Positions 57,878-64,000 of a DNA stretch of 64,000 nt are shown piece by piece (the stretch's first letter is position 1; each line of letters begins with the position of its first letter). Source of the DNA: Hypomesus transpacificus (taxonomy: Eukaryota > Chordata > Actinopteri > Osmeriformes > Osmeridae). The stretch lies in contig NW_025813735.1 of NCBI RefSeq assembly GCF_021917145.1, forward strand, positions 186,001 to 250,000. The letters run 5' to 3'. The translations under genes and the position numbers were made by a program. A model generated the notes under the pieces. That model was not told the origin of the DNA, made no database searches, and saw nothing but the letters and a program-made list of their open reading frames with translations.

Positions 57878-60800
57878 AAGATCAGGTACAGGTACCTCAC
57901 AGCACATACACACACAATGATTGCAGCACAGAGATCCTGTGGCAGCTTGTACACCACAGGAAGAAGCATCAAAGGAAATGCCTTCATCAAGTAGTTACAC
58001 ACACACACACACACACCCACGCACGCACAATAGTAATTCATGGTGATTTCTGTGCAGAATGTTCCACCTGAGCTAAAGGTTATTTTTGACATCCAGGTCA
58101 GTTTTTTTTCTCAGTCAACAGAAAACATTATATTTGTGGAAGCCAGGACATGTTTGCCGCTACGCTGAGAGAAGATGGAAGGTCCCCCCCAGGACCTGAC
58201 AGGAACCAAGCCTTGTCTGGGTGAAACATCCCATCCAAACACCCCCAGGGCGTCCTAATCACACATGGAGCCCTGGGGCTAAACCAACCAACAACCAGAC
58301 GCATTTCTGGCAGGAGGATAGCGAGGGTAACCAATAGGAGCTCACCTGTTTAGTTGTCCTCCCGCCTCTCTTCCGGAAGTCTCCTGGCCGTCCTCCTCTC
58401 CCTCCTCACTCTGACACTTCAGCCGTGACTTGGAGTGCCTCTGCGCACACACACACACACACACACACGCACACACACCCACGCACATGCACACGCACAC
58501 GCACAAACCCACACATACACACACACAGACATTTATAACATGAAGGTAATGCAGACATACAGAAATACTGTACATCTACTGTCACAATTTCCACTGAAAT
58601 CACATTTGTATGTGTGTGTGCATGTGAGTGTGTTTGTGTGTTACTATTAAAGCTTAAATGAAGTTGAGTGTCTCAATAATTATAGTCTTTGGGCAGCTTG
58701 CCAAGGGGTAATTAACATGTGGGCGCACACACATACACACACACGGAAGAAATCTCAATTTGATGATTCCAGTTGGAAATGAGGGCTTGAGTTTGTGATT
58801 TGAAAATGTGTGAGGAGGAGGAAGAGGAGGGGGGAAGGATGAAGATGATGGGAGGGGGGATGAGAAGGGAAATAGCAGGAGGGGTTGGGGGGGAGAAGAG
58901 GGGAGGAAGGAGAGGATAGCATAGCTTCAGTTACTGTGGTACACACACACACACAGATCAGAGAGGATAACTGAGTTAGAGATGCAGGCAGCATCTTAGC
59001 CCTGCTTGACCAATAGGAGGGCTGCATCTTTGCATTTGCACACCCTGACCAATAGGAGGGCTGAATCAGCCTGCCTTATACATATTAATTAGTTGTCACC
59101 CTGACCAATCCCAGGGTCGGATGATTCCACGCTTGTCGATACTGATTAGTATCAAAATGGAAACAATATCTCCAAGGAAGAAGAGAGAGAGAGAGAGAGA
59201 GGCAAGGCAAGAAATAATCTAAGTACTGCAGAAGTAAACTTCCTGGAGTCAAATGTTTTCCCTTCTAGAAAGGTTGTATCAGGGTGAGCTGTTGTTGCTG
59301 TTTGTCAGTAGTTTGCTGGGTGTTGGGGAGACGATAAGAGCAGTAAACTCTGGTTAGAGGTAGTTTGTGAGGCAGGTTGATAGCCAGTTTGTGAGGCAGG
59401 TTAGAGGCAGGTTGTGAGACAGGTTGTGAGACTGGCTAGAGGCAGGTTTTGAGGCAGGTTGTAAGGCGGGTTGTAAGGCAGGTTGTGAGGCAGGTTGTGA
59501 GGCAGGTTGTGAAGCAGGTTAGAGGCAAGCTGGTCTCACCTTCTGTTTGAGGGTGCTGATGAAGGATCTGCTCTGAGACTTCTTCAGGGGAGCTTTGGAG
59601 GACTGGAGGGTCAATCACAACACAACACAGAGTTAGTGTGTGTGTATGTGTATGTGTGTGTGTGTGGGGGGGGGGGGGGGGGGTGAGAGAGAGAGAGAGA
59701 GAGAGTGTTAAGGAAGATTTCCACTACAAGAGAGAGAGAGTGAACAGTACAGAGCCCCCCCGCTCCTCCTCTCCTGCTTACAGAACAGAAACATGGATGT
59801 TAAGAAGCTGCTCTAAAATTATCCCCAATATGAGCCAAGCACATGAAATATGAATAACAGCAACAGGCAGCTGATCCATCTGCCCTGCTGGAAGAATATC
59901 TCTCCCCGTGTTAGGGTGTGTGTGTGGTTTGTGTGTGGATGTACGCGTGTGTATGTGTGCCTGTGGTGTGTGTGTGTGTGTGGTGTGTGTGTGTGTGCCT
60001 GTGGTGTGTGGTGTGTGTGGTGTGTGCCTGTGTGTGGTGTGTGCCTGTGGTGTGTGTGTGTGTGGTGTGTGTGTGTGTGCCTGTGGTGTGTGTGTGTGTG
60101 TGGTGTGTGTGTGTGTGCCTGTGGTGTGTGTGTGGTGTGTGTGTGTGCCTGTGGTGTGTGTGTGTGTGCTGTGTGTGTGTGCCTGTGGTGTGTGTGTGTG
60201 TGTGTGGTGTGTGTGTGTGTGCCTGTGGTGTGTGTGTGGTGTGTGTGTGGTGTGTGCCTGTGGTGTGTGTGTGTGGTGTGTGTGTGTGTGGTGTGTGGTG
60301 TGTGTGTGTGTCTGTGGTGTGTGTGTGTGTGTGGTGTGTGTGTGTGTCTGTGGTGTGTGTGTGCCTGTGGTGTGTGTGTGTGCCTGTGGTGTGTGTGTGT
60401 GTGTGGTGTGTGTGTGTGTGGTGTGTGTGGTGTGTGTGTGTGTGTCTGTGGTGTGTGTGTGTGCCTGTGGTGTGTGTGTGTGCCTGTGGTGTGTGTGTGT
60501 GTGCCTGTGGTGTGTGTGTGTGTGTGTGATGTGTGTGTCTACCCACCGGCCGCAGGTTCTTCTGCAGGCCCACGTGCGTGGCTCTGAGCAGGGCCCGGAT
60601 GCTGAAGCTGTCCCCGTCCTCCTTGTCCCCGATCTGAGCCTCTCTCAGCAGGGAGTCCAGCTTCCTCCTCATGTGGCCCTCCATCTGCAGATGGCCATTA
60701 CTCTAGAAAGGGGGAGGGGTGGGGAGGACAGGGAGGGAGGGAAAGGGGTGTGGAGAGGATGGGAGAGGGGTGTGGAGGGAGGGTGGAGAAGAGAGGGATG

Positions 60801-61356
60801 GGAAGGGAGAGGAGAGGGGGAGGAAAAGGGGAAGGAGAAGAGGGGAGAGAGAGATAGTGGGTGAGAGTGTGCATGTATATGTGTGTGTGTGTGTCCAGTT
60901 CACCAACCTCGTGAGAGCGGCCCCAGAGCTAAACACTGTCTTGCCACCTCATTAACACCTGGTCTGTCTCCATCACAGAAGGGCTGACCTTTGACCTTAG
61001 GGGTGGAGATTCTCTCTCACACCGACATACGGAGAGCGATGAGAGTGTGACCTGCAGTAAGGTTTGTGGCAGCGTCGTTAAGCAGTAATTAGCCTAACAC
61101 ATGCTAACGAGCGCTACATGCTAACAAGCTAAGACTCTTCAGTCCAATTAGTGCTGCAGCCATCGCTTATCTGGCACAGTGGCATCAGTTAGGCTGCTTG
61201 GTTAGTGTGTGTGTGTGCTTCTGTGTGTGTGTGTGTGGTGTAACTTACGTTGCTGTTCTTCAGCTTGTAGTCGTCCTCCATCTCATCGGCGCTGTCATCA
61301 TCTGAGACCTCCCCCTCCTCCACATCAGCAGACAGGTACGGGGGCAGACGCTTCCC
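49011..61356 (-). CDS. plch1: Phospholipase C eta, 3' portion (X-Y linker to C-terminus)
   Basis: Fourteen exons, 5' to 3': 61356-61249, 60702-60547, 59602-59540, 58440-58346, 57793-57696, 57548-57369, 57027-56920, 56752-56628, 56341-56257, 55828-55682, 54817-54738, 53791-53732, 52978-52462, 51667-49011 (stop TAG). They join in phase to 1492 aa. Order: acidic X-Y linker (EEGEVSDDDSADEMEDD), catalytic Y half (LSRDLSDLVVFTNSV, then PSAYRIDSSNFNPQLYWNIG and GCQLVALNYQTEG), C2 domain (LILKIISGQQLPKPP … DPFVEVEIIG … VWEETLSF), then a very long Ser/Pro/Gln tail ending SEPEVYFLLRL. The enzyme cleaves PIP2 to IP3 and diacylglycerol, with high calcium sensitivity, mainly in neurons (family knowledge). 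PH, EF-hand and X parts are not seen. The eta1 versus eta2 choice is uncertain. Confidence 0.88.
52205..52412 (-). repeat. ~58-bp tandem repeat, four copies
   Basis: Units of 'ctgctcctggagagatacc' plus 'ctcctgtagggttacactccaac' in a PLC intron. This sequence type is common inside fish MITEs, here amplified in tandem. Confidence 0.8.
53123..53345. repeat. ~52-bp tandem repeat, four copies
   Basis: Unit with 'aggaaacacaaagactgtga' and 'acgtacacacgtaacccagt' in a PLC intron. The copies are nearly identical. Confidence 0.88.
53808..54515. repeat. 30-bp minisatellite, about 24 copies
   Basis: Unit AGAGCAGAGCTCAGCTTAGA then GCACAGGGAG, with 'catagg' and 29-bp variants recurring in blocks. It fills the PLC intron between exons 54817-54738 and 53791-53732 and begins about 16 bp before the latter on the coding strand. 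Confidence 0.93.
54971..55535. repeat. (GT)n array with TCCACCTG interruptions
   Basis: About 560 bp of GT dinucleotides broken at regular intervals by 'ccacctg' and 'gggagtgtgtcc', in a PLC intron. The long VCVC/THTH open frames here are artefacts. Confidence 0.92.
57048..57312. repeat. Two adjacent tandem repeats
   Basis: About six copies of a 20-bp CACCCCCTCATCACCCTGTT unit (57048-57170) followed by about four copies of a ~31-37-bp unit with 'agcacctgccagaccaggtc' (57170-57310), in a PLC intron. Confidence 0.88.
57798..57873. repeat. (GA)n tract at a PLC acceptor
   Basis: On the coding strand a CT run of about 75 bp that ends at the acceptor of exon 57793-57696. Confidence 0.9.
59360..59530. 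repeat. AGGTTGTGAGGC tandem repeat
   Basis: A 12-bp degenerate repeat ('gaggcaggttgt') in a PLC intron next to exon 59602-59540. Confidence 0.8.
59925..60540. repeat. (GTGTGCCTGTGGTGTGT)n array
   Basis: About 600 bp of GT-rich units punctuated by 'gcctgtggtgtg' in the PLC intron directly downstream of exon 60702-60547. Donor GT at 60546-60545. Confidence 0.92.
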
Positions 61357-61359
61357 CTG

Positions 61360-61668
61360 GGGGGAGGGGGAGGGGGGGAGGGGGAGGGGGGAGGGGGAGG
61401 GGGAGGGAGAGGGAGAGGGGGAGAGGGGGAGAGGGGGAGAGGGGGAGGGGGGGAGGGGGGGGAGGGGGGAGGAGGGGGAGGGAGAGGGGGAGGGGAGGGG
61501 GGGGGGGGGGGGGGAGGAGGAGGGGAGGGGGAGGGGGGAGGGGGGGGAGGAGGGGAGGGAGAGGGGGAGGGGAGGGGGGGGGAGGGGGGGAGGGGGGGAG
61601 GGAGAGGGAGGGGGGAGGGGGAGGGGGAGGGGGAGGGGGGGGGGGGGGAGGGGTAGGGGGGGGGGGAG
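61360..61668 (+). repeat. 310-bp G-rich purine tract next to a PLC exon
   Basis: Nearly pure G and A with dozens of runs of 4-10 G on the plus strand. On the coding strand it is an extreme polypyrimidine tract running straight into the acceptor of exon 61356-61249 (ccccag|GGGAAG). Confidence 0.92.
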
Positions 61669-62154
61669 AGAGACTTGATTGTTGGGCAGACATTTCTCAC
61701 ACACAGTCATGTCACACACTGTCCCTAAACACCTGTCACAGGTACCATAGATCATCCAGATCTCAATAGATCCCTCCTCCTGCTCTCTTCTGACATACAC
61801 ACACACACACACACACACTCACTCAAACATCCACATCCACACACACACACTCATGCACATACACAAGGATCCACAATCAGACACACACTAACACGCTAAC
61901 ACACACGTTTGTAGTAAATCAATCGTGTGCCGTCACCCTGACAGCCCTGACTGAGTGTCAGCATACTGATCTGATCACCCCTTCACAACACAATGGATCA
62001 ATCCAATATAGAGTGTGTGTACATAAGTACGTGTGTGTGTGTACGTGTGGTGTGTGTGTACCGTAAGTATGTGTGTGTGTGTGTGTGTACGTGTGTGTCA
62101 TGCTGCCTACCAGAAGAACGATATTCTGCCGTCTTTCTTCCAGGATTAAAGATT

Positions 62155-62338
62155 TACCCACACTCTGTCTGTCTCCCTCTCTCTGTCTCCCTCTCTCTGT
62201 CTCCCTCTCTCTGTCTCCCTCTGTCTGTCTCCCTCTCTCTGTCTCCCTCTCTCTGTCTCCCTCTCTCTGTCCCCTTCTGTATGTCTCCCTCTGTCTGGCT
62301 CCCTCTCTCTGTCTCCCTCTGTCTCCCTCTGTCTCCCT
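62155..62338. repeat. (TCTGTCTCCCTC)n repeat at the gap edge
   Basis: A CT-rich short tandem repeat that runs into the run of N, the likely reason for the assembly break. Confidence 0.9.
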
Positions 62339-62339
62339 C

Positions 62340-62439
62340 NNNNNNNNNNNNNNNNNNNNNNNNNNNNNNNNNNNNNNNNNNNNNNNNNNNNNNNNNNNNN
62401 NNNNNNNNNNNNNNNNNNNNNNNNNNNNNNNNNNNNNNN
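62340..62439. other. Assembly gap of exactly 100 N
   Basis: One hundred N, the conventional placeholder for a gap of unknown size. Order and orientation across it depend on scaffolding. Confidence 0.99.
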
Positions 62440-62661
62440 AAACATACACACTCTGTCACCTCAGACACACACACACACTCTCTCACCTCAGGCACACACA
62501 CACACACACTCTGTCACCTCAGACACACACACACACACTCTCTCACCTCAGGCACACACACACAGACACTCTCACCTCAGACAGAAACACACACACACGC
62601 ACAGTCAGACAGCTGTTGTGTGGTGTGTGTAGTGAATCCAGCTTTGCCTTGGCATCCCCAG

Positions 62662-62877
62662 ACCCAGAGAGGAGCCTGTGCTTGACGGAGGGCTGCATCG
62701 TGGTGGCCAGTAAGATAGTGGAGGCGCTGGACCGCAGCGTGGACCCCTGCCAGGACTTCTACCAGTACGCCTGTGGGGGCTGGGTCCGCAAGAACCCCCT
62801 CCCCGACGGACGCTCCCGCTGGAGCACCTTCAACAGCATCTGGGACCAGAACCAGGCCCTGCTCAAGCATCTGCTGG
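62662..62877 (+). CDS. ece2: M13 metallopeptidase exon, endothelin-converting-enzyme-2-like (partial)
   Basis: One exon is visible, starting in phase after ccccag (62656-62661) and ending at CTGCTGG|GTCAGC. A more upstream acceptor near 62632 is possible. It encodes [18 protein letters not shown], then [20 protein letters not shown] and [14 protein letters not shown], ending LLKHLL. The Cys pattern and ACGGW are signatures of the start of the M13 ectodomain. PDGRSRW matches ECE proteins, whereas neprilysins have PETSSRY (my recall). ECE2 is a type II membrane zinc protease that cleaves big endothelin and neuropeptides at acidic pH. The catalytic HExxH exon is not in the window. It lies on the opposite strand to PLC-eta. 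Confidence 0.8.
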
Positions 62878-62892
62878 GTCAGCACACACACA

Positions 62893-63030
<138 letters not shown>

Positions 63031-64000
63031 TCTTTCGTGTGAGTGTGTCTGTTTACAGCCGTGACAGCTTACGAGCACACATGCTCCTGCACGGATCAGC
63101 CTTAGATTCACAGCTCAGATCTCGCCAGCGCTGCACACAGACCCAAAACAAACACGCCTGAATGGACTGTGCAATGGCGTGGGATTGTGCCTAGTCACCA
63201 GTACACAGTCTGCTGTCCTCTGGATAAAGGTTACCTCCACCCCCCACCCACCTTCACTAGCTTGTCTCTCTGCCTCTGTGAGGAGTTGATTTATTTGTGG
63301 AATATTCCGGATTCCAGTGGCTGAATGTAATGAAGTCTTAAAGCATTAGCTGGTCCCAGATCCCCCTGGTCTGAGGGTCTGTGTGCAGGGGGGTTCAGGG
63401 GGCAAGTCAAGTCAAATCTATTTTCTTGTTTCGCTGACGAAAAGGGCTGGGTTACATGGCTTCTGCTCGGTGTGATAATTCGTTTAGCCGCTCCGCCGCG
63501 GTCGCTGTTTCCAGCGGTGTGCGTTGCCATGACAGCGGTATGTCTGGGATGTGCAGCAGCTTTGATGCCTCGTATGACATCTCTCCTTTCATCCCTCTCT
63601 CTCTCTCTCTTTTCATCCCTCTGTCTGTCTCTCCTTTAATCCCTCTGTCTCTCTTTTCATCCCTCTCTCTGTCTCTCCTTTCATCCCTCTCTCTGTCTCT
63701 CCTTTCATCCCTCTCTCTCTTTCTCCTTTCATCCCTCTCTCCTTTCATCTATCTGTCTGTCTCTCTCTTTTCATCCCTCTCTCTGTCTCTCTTCTTTCTC
63801 TCCATCTCTCTGCCACTCTCTCTCTCTCTCCTTTCATCTCTTTCTCCCTCCCTCTCTCTCTTCCTCCATTTCTCTCTCTCCCTCCTTTCATCCCTCTGTC
63901 TCTCCATCTCTTTGTTTCATCTCCCATTCTCTCTCTCTACCCTGCGACTGGTCACACCCTGTTTTCTATTAGTTTTTACACACATACAGACATACACACT
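63031..64000. other. Intron-like region after the M13 exon
   Basis: Mostly unique sequence to 63590, then a degenerate CTCTCTTTCATCCCT repeat block (63590-63935). No second M13 exon and no PLC-eta upstream exon was recognised on either strand. Confidence 0.6.

Noticed and set aside
59908-60864. 318-codon Val/Cys-rich open frame
   Set aside because: Low-complexity product of the GTGTGCCTGTGG array. The real exon here is on the other strand (60702-60547).
61209-61769. Gly/Arg-rich and Pro/Ser-rich open frames
   Set aside because: Artefacts of the purine tract beside the PLC-eta exon.

Overview
The window is nuclear DNA of a ray-finned (teleost-type) fish. Its genes have canonical vertebrate splice sites, and its intergenic DNA is full of teleost microsatellites, minisatellites, SINE remnants, MITEs and a Tc1 transposon. 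Most of it (about 1.8-47.1 kb) is a tandem cluster of family C olfactory receptor genes (OlfC, the fish V2R-like vomeronasal receptors). Each complete gene encodes a signal peptide, a Venus-flytrap ligand-binding domain, a 124-nt cysteine-rich (NCD3G) exon and a seven-helix domain. I reconstructed six complete genes and one 3' part. Every junction was checked for splice dinucleotides and for reading phase, and each complete model is open from ATG to stop.

Layout: OlfC-A, last two exons only (+, 1846-3050); OlfC-B (+, 3479-8787); OlfC-C (+, 9416-14488); OlfC-D (-, 15758-23894, with a Tc1 element inside one intron); OlfC-E (+, 25685-30755); OlfC-F (-, 32516-38942); OlfC-G (-, 41035-47082). F and G are a recent tandem duplicate pair. 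A and B share an almost identical 3' block. B, C, E, F and G have a TATA-like box about 50-65 bp upstream of the ATG.

From 49.0 to 61.4 kb on the minus strand lies the 3' half of a phospholipase C eta gene: X-Y linker, Y domain, C2 domain and long Ser/Pro-rich tail, 14 exons. To its right, past an assembly gap of exactly 100 N (62340-62439), is one plus-strand exon of an M13 metallopeptidase closest to endothelin-converting enzyme 2. An OlfC cluster next to PLC-eta and an M13 peptidase agrees with the arrangement I recall for fish V2R/OlfC loci, but the opposite strands and the gap make the join worth checking.

Most unusual points: (1) a minisatellite in OlfC-F made from the 3' end of its own exon plus the splice donor, giving eight decoy donors; (2) a 15-bp minisatellite in OlfC-C that starts just after a splice donor and repeats an in-frame, phase-0 donor-like site; (3) a cysteine-rich exon almost identical between E and F/G although their other exons are divergent, suggesting exon-sized gene conversion; (4) extra introns inside the seven-helix region of D, F and G; (5) probable GC-AG introns in B and E. 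I saw no retroviral or other capsid-bearing element.
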